From the NCBI RefSeq assembly GCF_000013765.1, contig NC_007954.1, positions 3,720,001-3,784,000 of the forward strand: DNA of 64,000 bases, given 5' to 3'. A program made the position numbers and the translations under genes. Source of the DNA: Shewanella denitrificans OS217. GTDB lineage: Bacteria; Pseudomonadota; Gammaproteobacteria; Enterobacterales; Shewanellaceae. Under the pieces are notes generated by a model. That model made no database searches and was not told where the DNA came from. It worked only from the letters and a program-made list of their open reading frames with translations. This document shows positions 1 to 9,914 of this stretch, in pieces. Every line of letters starts with the position of its first letter. Position 1 is the first letter of the stretch.

Positions 1-26
1 ACTAATTCGTCGATATTTGAACTCAT
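1..26 (-). CDS. 5' end of an unidentified gene leaving the window
   Basis: Only the first eight codons and part of a ninth are inside the window (reads MSSNIDEL on the minus strand). The start at position 26 is supported by an AGGGAG ribosome-binding sequence six bases upstream. An alternative ATG four bases earlier, in another frame, has poorer spacing. The gene would be divergent from serA. Too little is visible to name it. Confidence 0.4.
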
Positions 27-30
27 ACAT

Positions 31-562
31 CGCTCCCTAAACGCGTCCATTCTTAGCTGGTATTACTTAGGCATTTTCACCATAACACAGCTAAACCAAA
101 TTCTGTAGTTAACATCCTGATAACTTAGTGGGTGAATTCTGACTAGTTCAAGGGATGAATCCATCAGCTAAAAGTATTAAACATTTCTAGCGCAAAGTAA
201 ATTTCAGCATATAACCCATTAAAACAGATTAAAACTTGAATTCTAAACCGTTTTACAAATTAAAAGATCACTTTACTCTTTACATCAAGCTAAGCGAGTT
301 CCTTAAATTCAACGATCATCCACAGTTAACTAACCCTACTTTCTACAAGAAATATGAATATTTTTCAGCCCATAAATAGAGTTGTAACTCTAAAAATTAT
401 TTCTATGAGTTTGTTATATAGAGCAATTAATTCACAGGTTCGATTGTTCTAAAATTAGAATATTAACTTTAGACGTCCAGCGCTCCACAACTGTGAAAAA
501 AAGTGCTACTTTGGTTCAAATTCAACATTTCATCTACAACTGAGCAAAGAGGCAGACAAACA
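31..562. other. A+T-rich intergenic region upstream of serA
   Basis: About 530 bases without a convincing gene. It must hold the serA promoter and that of the divergent gene at the window start. I see many short A+T tracts but no operator or structured RNA that I can defend. The region ends in AGAGG, the serA ribosome-binding site. Confidence 0.5.
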
Positions 563-1792
563 ATGGCGAAACACTCGCTTGACAAGGATAAAATCAAAAT
601 CCTGCTGTTGGAAGGCGTACACCAGACAGCAATAGACGTATTGGAGCGAGCGGGTTACACCAATATTGAATATCATAAGGCGTCTCTCAGTGATGAGGCC
701 CTAAAAGATGCCATAAAAGATGCCCATTTCGTCGGCCTACGCTCTCGCACTCAAATCACAGCATCTGTATTGCAACAAGCTGAAAAGTTAGTTGCCATTG
801 GCTGCTTCTGCATTGGCACCAATCAGGTTGATATCGATGCCGCAGAAAAGCTGGGCATTCCTGTGTTTAATGCACCTTTTTCAAATACTCGCTCAGTAGC
901 AGAGCTAGTACTTGGCGAAATCATTATGTTGATGCGCGGTATTCCCCAGCGCAATGCCCATGCTCACCGAGGAGGCTGGCTTAAAAGCGCTAATGGCAGC
1001 TTCGAAGTCAGGGGAAAAACACTAGGCGTCATTGGTTATGGCCATATTGGCACTCAGCTAGGTATTTTGGCTGAGACTTTGGGCATGCGAGTGGTATTTT
1101 TCGACATCGAAGATAAGCTCCCCCTAGGTAACGCCGTGCAAATTCACTCCATGGAAGCGTTACTCGCACAGGCAGATGTCGTCACCTTACATGTGCCAGA
1201 AACCCCGCAAACAAAAGACATGTTTGCTGCTGAAGAATTTGCCATGATGAAAAAGGGCGCTATCTTTATTAATGCTTCCCGTGGCACTGTAGTGGATATC
1301 GACAACCTCGCTAATGCCCTTAAGTCTGAGCACCTTGCAGGCGCGGCTATCGACGTGTTTCCCGTCGAGCCACAATCCAATGATGATGAATTTCAAAGTC
1401 CGCTACGCGGCTTAGATAATGTCATCCTCACCCCGCATATTGGTGGTAGTACCGCTGAAGCACAGGAAAACATCGGTATTGAAGTGGCTGGTAAGTTGGC
1501 TAAATATTCAGACAATGGCTCTACCTTGTCTGCGGTAAACTTCCCCGAAGTCTCCTTGCCACAACACAAGGGCACTTCGCGGTTATTACACATTCACCAC
1601 AACCGTCCAGGGGTGTTAATTAAGATTAACCAAGCGTTTTCTGAGAAAGGCATCAACATCGCGGCCCAGTATCTGCAAACAACCGCTGTCATAGGTTATG
1701 TGGTAATGGAAGTTGACTCAGATCAAGCCGAAGAGGCTCTAGTCGAACTTAAGGCAATTGACGGCACCATTCGCACTCGCGTCTTATTCTAG
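563..1792 (+). CDS. serA: D-3-phosphoglycerate dehydrogenase
   Basis: Catalyses the first step of serine synthesis, oxidising 3-phosphoglycerate to 3-phosphohydroxypyruvate with NAD in the cytoplasm. The 409-residue product has the D-isomer 2-hydroxyacid dehydrogenase fold: substrate-binding N-terminal part, Rossmann motif GYGHIG near residues 158-163, and the catalytic trio Arg240 (NASRG), Glu269 and His292 (PHIGG). A C-terminal ACT domain (about 338-409) is the known serine feedback site in this short-type SerA. The frame stays open 20 codons upstream, but the ATG at 563 is preceded by AGAGG and gives the usual MAKHSLDKDKIKILLLEG start. A strong terminator follows. Monocistronic as far as seen. 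Confidence 0.97.
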   Translation: MAKHSLDKDKIKILLLEGVHQTAIDVLERAGYTNIEYHKASLSDEALKDAIKDAHFVGLRSRTQITASVLQQAEKLVAIGCFCIGTNQVDIDAAEKLGIPVFNAPFSNTRSVAELVLGEIIMLMRGIPQRNAHAHRGGWLKSANGSFEVRGKTLGVIGYGHIGTQLGILAETLGMRVVFFDIEDKLPLGNAVQIHSMEALLAQADVVTLHVPETPQTKDMFAAEEFAMMKKGAIFINASRGTVVDIDNLANALKSEHLAGAAIDVFPVEPQSNDDEFQSPLRGLDNVILTPHIGGSTAEAQENIGIEVAGKLAKYSDNGSTLSAVNFPEVSLPQHKGTSRLLHIHHNRPGVLIKINQAFSEKGINIAAQYLQTTAVIGYVVMEVDSDQAEEALVELKAIDGTIRTRVLF

Positions 1793-1836
1793 GCTTATTG
1801 TTAACAATCCGAGTTCAGCTGGTTTACATTACTGAA

Positions 1837-1865
1837 ACGCCCTCATCAGTCACTGATGAGGGCGT
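1837..1865 (+). terminator. Rho-independent terminator of serA
   Basis: A perfect 13-bp inverted repeat (ACGCCCTCATCAG and its complement) with a 3-base loop, followed by a run of five Ts. It lies 45 bases after the serA stop and just before the end of the convergent murein synthase gene, for which it may act weakly in the other direction. Confidence 0.93.
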
Positions 1866-1893
1866 TTTTCATCTAACATTGCAATCCAAAAAC

Positions 1894-4800
1894 TTAATCG
1901 CAGATGGGTTCAGAACGCTGCAAGTAAGGAGATAAAATGGGCAGCATGCCCTTAAAGACTTGCAGTGGCAGCGCCGAGGTAAAACTAAAGTCATCAGACT
2001 TAGCGCCAGGCACAAATGCCGTCAAGGTACCAAAATAATCATCTCCCAGGTAAAACACAAAGGTCGCAGTGCGGTTCATCGCCGTGGTTGACACCTTCTT
2101 TCCGAAACGCATCTCAGTGACGATGCGATTATCCCCAGTCCCTGTCTTACCGCCTATGGCTAAATCTTGGCCTTGACTGTCCTTAAAACTGCCTTTTAAG
2201 CGCCTTGCCGTCCCCTGCTGCACTACATTGGCAAGGGCCGCCTTTAGGGTCTGTGCCACTTCTGGGCGCATAACATATTCAGCTTGTTTGCTGCTGTGGT
2301 TAAGTAGCACTTCGTAAGGAGTGCGCTCGGCAAAGTGCAGCTCATCAAGTTTCACGGTGGGCAATCTATTACCCTGGTTTTGAATAATACCCATCAACTC
2401 AGCCAAGGCTGCGGGTCTGTCTCCAGAGCTTCCAAGCGCCGAGCCCAGTGAAGGCACTAAATGATCGAAGGGATAACCAAGTCGCACCCAACGAGCATGA
2501 ATATTTAAAAATGCCTCCACTTCCAGCATCACCTTAAGGCGCACATCACGGGCATTTTTATGTCGAGTACGAAACAACCAACGATACACTTCTTGGCGCT
2601 TTGCACTGCTGGCTTGCCTAACGTCAGCTCGGCTCGCCTCTGGATGCTCTATCAAATAACTCAGCACCCACAATTCCAACGGATGAACCCGAGCAATATA
2701 GCCTTGGTCTGCCAAGTTAAATTTATCGGGACCGTATTTATAATATAAGCGCTCTATCTGCTTATCTTCGGCATGGTATTCAGGCAAACGTTTTTGTAAG
2801 AAGCGCTTAAAACTGGCAATGCTTTCATCGGGTAATAAATAGCGATAGCTGGCCGCTAACTTATGCTCTGCCTGCCCTATGGAATTAAAAAACAGCTCAA
2901 GCCGCTCAGGGGTGGTCTTATTCTGGTATTTTTGGAATGAACGGGTGACGAAGATGGCCCCTTCACGATCGGCGAACGCCCTCAGGTATTCCTCACGGCG
3001 AGGGTCTTTATCATTGCGTAATAACTGAGCCAAGCTGCCGTCGTTATTGTAGCTGCTACTGTAATTAACTAAGTCACGCATTAATCGCACAAAAGGTAAG
3101 TTAATCGAGTCCTGCAATGCCTGATACAAGGTAGGATTGCGGCTATTTTCTTCTTTTCTAAAGTTATTAAACACGTGCAAGCCACCACCGGTAAAAAACC
3201 GTTCATGGGGTGAGGCAGAATAGGTGCGCTGCAAGGCTGCATCTAACATTTGTTTTAAATTTAAGTTTCGAGTTTGAATTAAATAATCCACCACCCAGCG
3301 GGTAATGTGATCTTTGGCTTCTATGTCGACGCGATATAACTCAGCGACAGATTTAGGGGCAAATTTCTGATGCAATTCGGCGACGATTTCTAAATAGGTG
3401 GCTAATACTCTTAATTTAGCGGTTGAGCCCAATTCGAGTTTACTGCCCTCATTGATATCGAAGGGCTGATCGGTACTGTCCGTTTGCACTCGCACCTTGT
3501 TCGAGTTAGCGGTTTTTTGGTACAAAGTAAAACTGTACAGCACTTCGTCCAATTTATCGGCCTGCAACAAACGCTCGCCGAGCAAACCCACAGATTGAGC
3601 AACCTCCACCTTCGACAAGCTGCGAAGGTATTGGCTCAATTGCCTTTGTAACTCACCGTGCAAACTAGTGCTGGCCTTTAAATCTAATCGGTCCAATTCA
3701 TACAAATTCATCCCCAGTAAACCTGCAGTGCGAATACGCACAGAATTGATGCCCTTATCCACCACGCTCTGACCAAAGTCATGGCTCTTGCTAGTATTAA
3801 ATGCTAATTTTTGTGCTAAGGTCGCGCTCATTAACGCCGGATCGATAAGATTAAATTTCTCCAGTAAGCGCAAGTGGCTATCCACAAGTACCTCAAGGTC
3901 CGCGTGGCCTTTGAGCAAATAATAGGAAGGTCGTCGCTGGGCTATCATTAGCGCCACAATTTGGCGAAACACTTGCCCACGCCTCACCGCATTATCTGCG
4001 GTATGCCGGCTTTTTAATAAGGTATTAGCAAAGTCAAAGTCTGTTTTAAACCAAGCCCATAAGCCATCACCTATGCCATGAACTTCGCCATAATTGGGCG
4101 CCGAAGATAAAGGTACTGTATTCAAATAGTCTTGTACTATGCGCTTTCTGGCAGGCTCAGTTTGCTCCCCTTGTTGATACACCCGAATACTGGCCGAACC
4201 AATTTGCAGCAACTTGTCTTTAATACTTAGGGTAAGACCTTGGGATGAATGCCTAAACTTTTCAATCTGGGTCGCGAGCGTGCTGCCCCCAGCGGTTGAC
4301 ACATTGGCCCCCAACATTTCGGCAATTTGACTCAATCCCGCAACCACGAAACGCGGCCAATCCACCACAGGATTAAGCTTAGGTTCTGTGGTCCACATCT
4401 CTCTATTTTCAATAAATAATAGAGTGTTAATTATTTCCTTAGGAATAATATCGCTGTCTTGGTAGGCACGCTTTGGATAGGCAAAAGAAAACAAATCCCG
4501 TCGTCCACAATCGAGCAGGCTTAAACCCGATTGAGCTTTCTCATGATAGGGCGGGAAAAAACCCAGCTGAGTGTATTCTTGTAGCCTCGGAGAAAAAGCG
4601 ACTTGCTTAGTAATGTGGAAATTGCGCTCGGTTAAGCGTGCTAACCGCTCTGGCAGTTTACTGTAACCATGACGCTCATCGAAAGGCCCATAACTTGGGT
4701 AAATCACCGATTGGGTGGCTTCAGGCACCAAATGATAGGTTAAGGTCTTGGCATATTGGTGCAAAAACTTGGCTTGGTAATAGGATGTCTTGACCTCGAA

Positions 4801-4926
4801 AGCAATCAATCCTGCAATCGACAAACATAAAAGGATAAACAGTAATCCGGCCTTGCTGCGGCGCACCGTTTCAACCTTATGTTCACGGGGCCGGTAATTA
4901 TCAAACTGCGATTCAGGGCTTAGCAC
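1894..4926 (-). CDS. Bifunctional murein synthase, class A PBP-like (glycosyltransferase 51 plus transpeptidase)
   Basis: Predicted to polymerise and cross-link peptidoglycan at the outer face of the inner membrane. One N-terminal membrane segment (about residues 27-44) is followed by a GT51 domain with GGSTLATQIEK near 212. The penicillin-binding transpeptidase has STAK (SxxK) near 500, SIN (SxN) near 606 and KTGTGD near 925. About 1010 residues is longer than E. coli PBP1a, PBP1b or PBP1c, with a long insert between the SxN and KTG motifs. The frame opens at a GTG at 4959, but GGAG lies correctly before a GTG at 4926, so I prefer that start. It stands alone between serA and the porin gene. 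It does not look like mrcA, mrcB or pbpC orthologues, so no symbol is given. Confidence 0.88.
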   Translation of the reverse strand: MLSPESQFDNYRPREHKVETVRRSKAGLLFILLCLSIAGLIAFEVKTSYYQAKFLHQYAKTLTYHLVPEATQSVIYPSYGPFDERHGYSKLPERLARLTERNFHITKQVAFSPRLQEYTQLGFFPPYHEKAQSGLSLLDCGRRDLFSFAYPKRAYQDSDIIPKEIINTLLFIENREMWTTEPKLNPVVDWPRFVVAGLSQIAEMLGANVSTAGGSTLATQIEKFRHSSQGLTLSIKDKLLQIGSASIRVYQQGEQTEPARKRIVQDYLNTVPLSSAPNYGEVHGIGDGLWAWFKTDFDFANTLLKSRHTADNAVRRGQVFRQIVALMIAQRRPSYYLLKGHADLEVLVDSHLRLLEKFNLIDPALMSATLAQKLAFNTSKSHDFGQSVVDKGINSVRIRTAGLLGMNLYELDRLDLKASTSLHGELQRQLSQYLRSLSKVEVAQSVGLLGERLLQADKLDEVLYSFTLYQKTANSNKVRVQTDSTDQPFDINEGSKLELGSTAKLRVLATYLEIVAELHQKFAPKSVAELYRVDIEAKDHITRWVVDYLIQTRNLNLKQMLDAALQRTYSASPHERFFTGGGLHVFNNFRKEENSRNPTLYQALQDSINLPFVRLMRDLVNYSSSYNNDGSLAQLLRNDKDPRREEYLRAFADREGAIFVTRSFQKYQNKTTPERLELFFNSIGQAEHKLAASYRYLLPDESIASFKRFLQKRLPEYHAEDKQIERLYYKYGPDKFNLADQGYIARVHPLELWVLSYLIEHPEASRADVRQASSAKRQEVYRWLFRTRHKNARDVRLKVMLEVEAFLNIHARWVRLGYPFDHLVPSLGSALGSSGDRPAALAELMGIIQNQGNRLPTVKLDELHFAERTPYEVLLNHSSKQAEYVMRPEVAQTLKAALANVVQQGTARRLKGSFKDSQGQDLAIGGKTGTGDNRIVTEMRFGKKVSTTAMNRTATFVFYLGDDYFGTLTAFVPGAKSDDFSFTSALPLQVFKGMLPILSPYLQRSEPICD

Positions 4927-5226
4927 GATCACTCCATCGAAAAATAAAAAGTTGTACACTTTTAAGCAAGCAAGATAAGACCTATTGCGGTTTCTCTTCG
5001 GCGCAATTTTACCAGATGGGGGAAATATTTAGATATAGCCTAAACAACTAAATCTTTTGTTTTTAAGCGCTAGGCGTTTTTTTCACGCTACTCCTGTTTC
5101 GTTTTTACCTTGCTAGGCAAGGAAGCATAACAAAAACGATAATTTTTTAGTAATCGACGCCTAGGTTTTCTTATTTTGTCTACACTTATCAACTAGAACC
5201 TTCTTCGGCTAGTACAGGATCTGCCC

Positions 5227-6540
5227 ATGAAACGATTTAGCCCACTGTTACTCCTCCCAGCCATGCTTCCATGCTTAGTGTTAGCCACAGAAGTCGATAT
5301 TGAGCAGCGCATACTCACAATGGAACAAGAGCTGCTGCAGCTCAAGCAGGAACTCTCAGAGTCTAAGGCCAGACAAGCTGCCCAAGAAAAACAACAAGCG
5401 CAGTTCCAACAAGCACAATTGGCTCGAGTTGAGGCTGCTAAGGCTGAAGCTAAGCTTGAAGCTGAGTCTGAACCTAAATCTGAACCCAGTGATGGCATCA
5501 AAGTGGGGGGCGCTGTGCGATTTCAGTATTCTTTCGAAGATTACAACCAAGGTAATCGAGACAGAGGCGGCGATTTTGATTTCGATGTGTTTCGCCTGGA
5601 TCTCAATGGAAAACTTGGTGATGTGCAGCTCTCGGCCCAATATCGCTGGTTTCAATATATGCATGTTATACACCATGCTTGGGTAGGTTATGACTTAACC
5701 CCAAGCTGGCAAGTACAAGCGGGGGTGACTCGCGTGCCCTTTGGCAACTTGGACTACAACTCTCACAATTTTTTCTTTTCAAGCAACTATTATGTAGGCC
5801 TAGAAGACGACTATGATGCGGGCATCAAGTTTATCGGTAAATGGGATAACCACGATCTGCGTCTCGGCTATTTCTTCACCGATGAGATGGGCGGTATAGA
5901 TGGTTATGTCAACGATCGCAGCGATCGCTACTCCTATGATGTCGTTGGTATTCGCCCCCCTAGTGAAGGCATATATGACGGCATCAGTCAGGCTATCGCC
6001 GAACACAATAGTATGGCAGCGCGTTACAGTTACTTATGGGGCAATACTGAGCTTGGCGCATCGGCGCAATATGGCGACTTACGAGACAGTAACGCCTCTG
6101 TCGGTCATCGTCAGGCATTTGCCGTCCACAGCAAAACCCAGATAGACAGATGGAACTTGCAACTTCAATACACACATTATGAATACGCCCTAGACAACGC
6201 CTTAACTCGCCTTGCTGTGGGGGCTTATCATTTTTTCGATACTATCCCAAGTGAAGCCGAACTCATTAACGCTAACCTAGCCTATCAATTGCCCGTCAAC
6301 TGGGGGCCAATTACTAGCCTGACTTTCTATAACGACTACAACTTGATGTTTAATAAATCGGGCAATTTAACTGAAGATACTGTGATGAATGTGCTCGGTG
6401 TTGCCGTCTCCGCTGGCGGACTTTACACCTACATAGATTTGGTCAGTGCCAAGAATCACCCCTTTATTGGCGGCACCATGGCGGGTGATGAAGATAACTG
6501 GAATACCCGAGTGAATATCAACTTTGGTTATTATTTCTAA
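5227..6540 (+). CDS. Outer-membrane porin, phosphate-selective porin O/P type
   Basis: A 437-residue secreted protein: signal peptide to about residue 20 (ending VLA), a Gln/Glu/Lys/Ala-rich coiled coil at about 23-85, then a beta-barrel domain with alternating aromatic and polar residues and a C-terminal FGYYF ending in Phe, the usual outer-membrane assembly signal. The coiled-coil-plus-barrel layout fits trimeric OprO/OprP-like porins that pass anions or small solutes. The actual substrate cannot be read from the sequence. AGGATC precedes the ATG. A chemoreceptor gene starts 19 bases after the stop, so uptake and sensing of one solute may be coupled. Confidence 0.85.
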   Translation: MKRFSPLLLLPAMLPCLVLATEVDIEQRILTMEQELLQLKQELSESKARQAAQEKQQAQFQQAQLARVEAAKAEAKLEAESEPKSEPSDGIKVGGAVRFQYSFEDYNQGNRDRGGDFDFDVFRLDLNGKLGDVQLSAQYRWFQYMHVIHHAWVGYDLTPSWQVQAGVTRVPFGNLDYNSHNFFFSSNYYVGLEDDYDAGIKFIGKWDNHDLRLGYFFTDEMGGIDGYVNDRSDRYSYDVVGIRPPSEGIYDGISQAIAEHNSMAARYSYLWGNTELGASAQYGDLRDSNASVGHRQAFAVHSKTQIDRWNLQLQYTHYEYALDNALTRLAVGAYHFFDTIPSEAELINANLAYQLPVNWGPITSLTFYNDYNLMFNKSGNLTEDTVMNVLGVAVSAGGLYTYIDLVSAKNHPFIGGTMAGDEDNWNTRVNINFGYYF

Positions 6541-6559
6541 CCTGCTCGAGAGTAACAAT

Positions 6560-8518
6560 ATGAAAATAAGAAGCAAAATTCAGCTCAGTATATTATCTGC
6601 ATTAGTGATCCCAGCTCTGATCATTTCCGTGGTGCTCAGTAACAAGCTCAATGAGGAAGCCCAAAAGCAATTTGTGGATGTCTCCAGCCGTGAAATACGC
6701 CAAATAGAAAACGGCATCTCCATCTTGTTTAAAGACATAGAAGACAATGTGCGCTTTCTTGCCACCCACCCGGTAGCCACGAACAATAGCGCCGGGATGA
6801 CGTCCTATGCTAATGGGGCGGGAGGTCCTATGACCCCATCACGCAATGGTGGCAACGAAAGCCAAATGTATGACTTGTTTGATATGTTTGCCAAGAGTCA
6901 CGATGGCCTCGCCTATATTTATTATGCCAATCAAGATGGCGGTTATGTTCAGTGGCCCGAGGGCAGTATCTCGGCCAACTATGATCCCCGCACTCGGCCC
7001 TTCTACCAACATGCGATGAAAAATGACGGTATCACCCGCACCAGTGCCTACTTTTATGCCACCGACAATGCCACCATTATTAGTACAGTCACTCAAGTCA
7101 AAGATGCTCGCGGCAACAAGATAGGTGTGCAAGGTATGGACATGAGCCTTAAAGGGTTGACTGAATACATAAAGCAAATAAGCTTAGGAGAAACTGGCTT
7201 TCTTATGCTGGCCGAGAGTGATGGCACCTTATTGGTGGACCCCCGCCGACCTGAGAATAATTTCAAAAAACTCAGCGAGATAAAAGACACTGCTTACCAG
7301 CAACTGGCCCAAATAGAACAAGGTCAGGTCACGATTGAACTAGACGGCAAGAGTTATCAGGTTAACGTGATAACATCAAGCAAGTTTGGCTGGAAATTCA
7401 TTGGCTTAGTGACTATGGATGAGATTTTTTCCACCGCCAATTTCCTCATCTATCTTATGCTGTTGATTGAAGCGATCATGCTGGTTATTTTCATTAGTTT
7501 GTCTTTTTGGGTATCGAACCTGATTACTCGCCCCATAGATGATGTAAAAAACTTGCTGCAGGAAGTGGCATCTGGAGATGGCGATCTGACCTGCCGCATT
7601 GTTACCCATAGTAAGGATGATGAAACCGCGGAGCTTGCCTTCGCCTTTAACCTGTTTGTGGAAAAAATTCGTGAGTTGATTTTGCAAGTCATAGACAATG
7701 CCAAGCATGTCAGCACCATGGCAAGTCAAGTGTCAGGGGCTAGCGATAGCTTGTCAGTAGCAACGGAGGAGCAAAATTCACAATCCCATTCCATCGCCGC
7801 AGCCTTAAATCAAATTTCCATCACCTCAGGGCAAATAGCGCAAACCATCAAGGGAGCCGATGAGCTATCCAAACAATCTAAACTGGAAGTAGATCAAGGC
7901 AGCGGCGTGATTAAAGATGTGATCACCCGCATGAGCCGAGTCGCCAGTGATATGGGCGGCCTGACAACCACCTTGCAAGATCTCAATAAATCCTCCGATG
8001 AAATCAATGAGATCATTAGCCTTATCACTGATATTGCCAATATGACCAACTTATTGGCACTCAATGCCGCCATCGAGTCAGCCCGTGCTGGGGAAGCCGG
8101 CCGCGGCTTTGCCGTGGTCGCCGATGAAGTGCGCACCCTGTCGGTTCGCACCTCAAAAGCCGCTACTCAGGTTTCCGAGCTGATTAAGGGATTGCAGCAG
8201 CAATCTAATGCATCCTGCGGTCAAATCGAGTTATTGAATCAAGAAATTAATGCCAGTGTCGAACACGGTGCTCAGTCCTTATTGATCTTGGAAAAAATCA
8301 CCTCATCCAGCGAGAAAATTTCTCAAGAAACGGCCCATGTCGCTCACTCCATGGGAGAGGAAAGCAATGCCATCGAAGAAATTAACCAGAATATTCAAAA
8401 TATGGCACTGGCCATCAATGAATCCACCGAAGATATCAGTCGCTTAAAACTTGTCTCACAACAACTGGGGGAACAAGCACAAGAACTGCAAAGTTCGGTG
8501 GGTAGATTCAAAACCTAA
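6560..8518 (+). CDS. Methyl-accepting chemotaxis protein with periplasmic Cache-type sensor
   Basis: A 652-residue transmembrane chemoreceptor. An N-terminal membrane helix (about 12-28) and a second one (about 294-318) bracket a roughly 260-residue periplasmic domain with double-Cache character. HAMP follows (about 320-375), then the cytoplasmic coiled coil with the conserved hairpin tip (AGRGFAVVADEVR near 512-524) that binds CheA/CheW. The open frame extends upstream into the porin gene, but the ATG at 6560 gives the normal MKIRSKIQLSI membrane start. It directly follows the porin gene and ends in a hairpin, suggesting a two-gene operon. The ligand is unknown. Confidence 0.92.
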   Translation: MKIRSKIQLSILSALVIPALIISVVLSNKLNEEAQKQFVDVSSREIRQIENGISILFKDIEDNVRFLATHPVATNNSAGMTSYANGAGGPMTPSRNGGNESQMYDLFDMFAKSHDGLAYIYYANQDGGYVQWPEGSISANYDPRTRPFYQHAMKNDGITRTSAYFYATDNATIISTVTQVKDARGNKIGVQGMDMSLKGLTEYIKQISLGETGFLMLAESDGTLLVDPRRPENNFKKLSEIKDTAYQQLAQIEQGQVTIELDGKSYQVNVITSSKFGWKFIGLVTMDEIFSTANFLIYLMLLIEAIMLVIFISLSFWVSNLITRPIDDVKNLLQEVASGDGDLTCRIVTHSKDDETAELAFAFNLFVEKIRELILQVIDNAKHVSTMASQVSGASDSLSVATEEQNSQSHSIAAALNQISITSGQIAQTIKGADELSKQSKLEVDQGSGVIKDVITRMSRVASDMGGLTTTLQDLNKSSDEINEIISLITDIANMTNLLALNAAIESARAGEAGRGFAVVADEVRTLSVRTSKAATQVSELIKGLQQQSNASCGQIELLNQEINASVEHGAQSLLILEKITSSSEKISQETAHVAHSMGEESNAIEEINQNIQNMALAINESTEDISRLKLVSQQLGEQAQELQSSVGRFKT

Positions 8519-8533
8519 CCCAGTGCATGTGAA

Positions 8534-8560
8534 AGAATACTCGTCTTTGACGAGTATTCT
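8534..8560 (+). terminator. Hairpin terminator after the chemoreceptor gene
   Basis: A perfect 12-bp inverted repeat (AGAATACTCGTC and its complement) with a TTT loop lies 16 bases after the stop codon. Only a short T-rich tail follows, so termination strength is uncertain. It sits between convergent genes. Confidence 0.65.
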
Positions 8561-8632
8561 TTACTGTAGTTTTGATTTAAAGAGGCTGGCTTAGATGAAC
8601 ACCTAACATAGATTTAGTCAGGGTAATCGACT

Positions 8633-9769
8633 TTAATCTTTAGCAAAAAACTCACGTATGGCCACTTCTTCTTCCATGGCATCTTGATAGCCTTGGCTAA
8701 TTAACTCTTTACAGAATCCCGGCTCGAATAACAGGTAACTGGCAAAACTCGCACCGCCCCCCTTACCTGTCGCACCTGTGGTTTTCATCATGTAACGCAT
8801 GGCCATTGGCAGGGTATGCACATGGCGAGCCGCGACCTTGTCGAACTCCACCTTGGGATTTAAAGCCAGTAAATTGACCGCCCTGACCTCACCTTGTTCC
8901 GTGTGGGCCGCGGTATTTTGATTAATACGAATAAGATCGTTCATCCGCAACATAATATCCACGTCATGCTCTAAGCTATCGACAAAGGCGCTGTTAAACA
9001 GATGGCCAACCATCTGCGCAAGTGATGGTGAATGAGTGGTGGTTTCACGCTTGGGGATAATTCGAGGGTTACCGCTAACCCCTATGACCAAAATCTTGTC
9101 GGCACCAAATTTAAGCGCCGGACTTAAGGGCGCAAGCTGTCTTAAGGCGCCGTCACCAAAATATTCACGGCTCACTTGTTCGGCGGGGAAAATGGTCGGA
9201 ATTGCCGAGGATGCCATCAAGTGTTGTACAGCAAGCCGTGTCGGCACCCCGACTCGACGGCCTTTGCGCCAGCCCTTGAAGCCAGGCTTACCTTGGAAAA
9301 AACTCACCGACTCACCCGAGGTATATCCGGTAGCATTGATTGCTACCGCATCTAAGTAGCCCGCATCTATGCGTTTTTGAATATTTTTAAACTGTATGGT
9401 GCTACCAAGTAATTCCCGCAATGGTGCATTATTAAGAAAGGCTAAAGGCCGATTCATGCCTATGCCTTGATTTAACAACGAGAGCAACAAGGTGCCGCCA
9501 CTTTTAACCAGATCCAGTGCGCCGGCTTTGTACACTTGTTCGACACTGATTTGCTGCCAAAAATATTCGACCTTTTTAACCGCTAGGCGAAAATTGTTGG
9601 CCGAGGCAGCAAGCCCCACGGCATTAATCGCCCCAGATGAAGTACCGCTGATAATAGAAAAAGGATTATGGCTATTTTTATCATGCATGTCGGCAATGGC
9701 TTTAAGTACCCCTACTTGATAGGCTCCCCTGGCACCACCACCGGATAACACTAAGGCTCTTTTCGTCAT
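8633..9769 (-). CDS. Patatin-like phospholipase
   Basis: A cytoplasmic-looking 378-residue serine hydrolase of the patatin family, expected to act on phospholipid or lysophospholipid acyl esters. The glycine-rich oxyanion motif GGGARGAY (about 10-17), the nucleophile elbow GTSSG (42-46, Ser44) and the catalytic Asp in DGA (about 203) are all present, so it should be active. No signal peptide is seen. The frame can start at a TTG four codons earlier, but the ATG at 9769 follows GGGAAG and is the better start. It is close to the chromosomal patatin proteins common in gammaproteobacteria; the in vivo substrate is unknown. Confidence 0.88.
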   Translation of the reverse strand: MTKRALVLSGGGARGAYQVGVLKAIADMHDKNSHNPFSIISGTSSGAINAVGLAASANNFRLAVKKVEYFWQQISVEQVYKAGALDLVKSGGTLLLSLLNQGIGMNRPLAFLNNAPLRELLGSTIQFKNIQKRIDAGYLDAVAINATGYTSGESVSFFQGKPGFKGWRKGRRVGVPTRLAVQHLMASSAIPTIFPAEQVSREYFGDGALRQLAPLSPALKFGADKILVIGVSGNPRIIPKRETTTHSPSLAQMVGHLFNSAFVDSLEHDVDIMLRMNDLIRINQNTAAHTEQGEVRAVNLLALNPKVEFDKVAARHVHTLPMAMRYMMKTTGATGKGGGASFASYLLFEPGFCKELISQGYQDAMEEEVAIREFFAKD

Positions 9770-9914
9770 TGGGCTTCCCAATTAGGTTTACATAGCGTCA
9801 ATCTTTGGCTTGAAGCATTCACTCAAGGATTGATCTCGGCAATCGATTTTACATTAGTGTAAGCATAAGACAGGCTTAGGCAGACTGCTGATTTTCCTTG
9901 ATAAATAATTTACT

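Noticed and set aside
5300..5686. Plus-strand 128-codon frame inside the porin gene
   Set aside because: Shadow of the porin coiled-coil region; repeats of Leu/Arg arise from the Gln/Ala-rich codons read in another frame.
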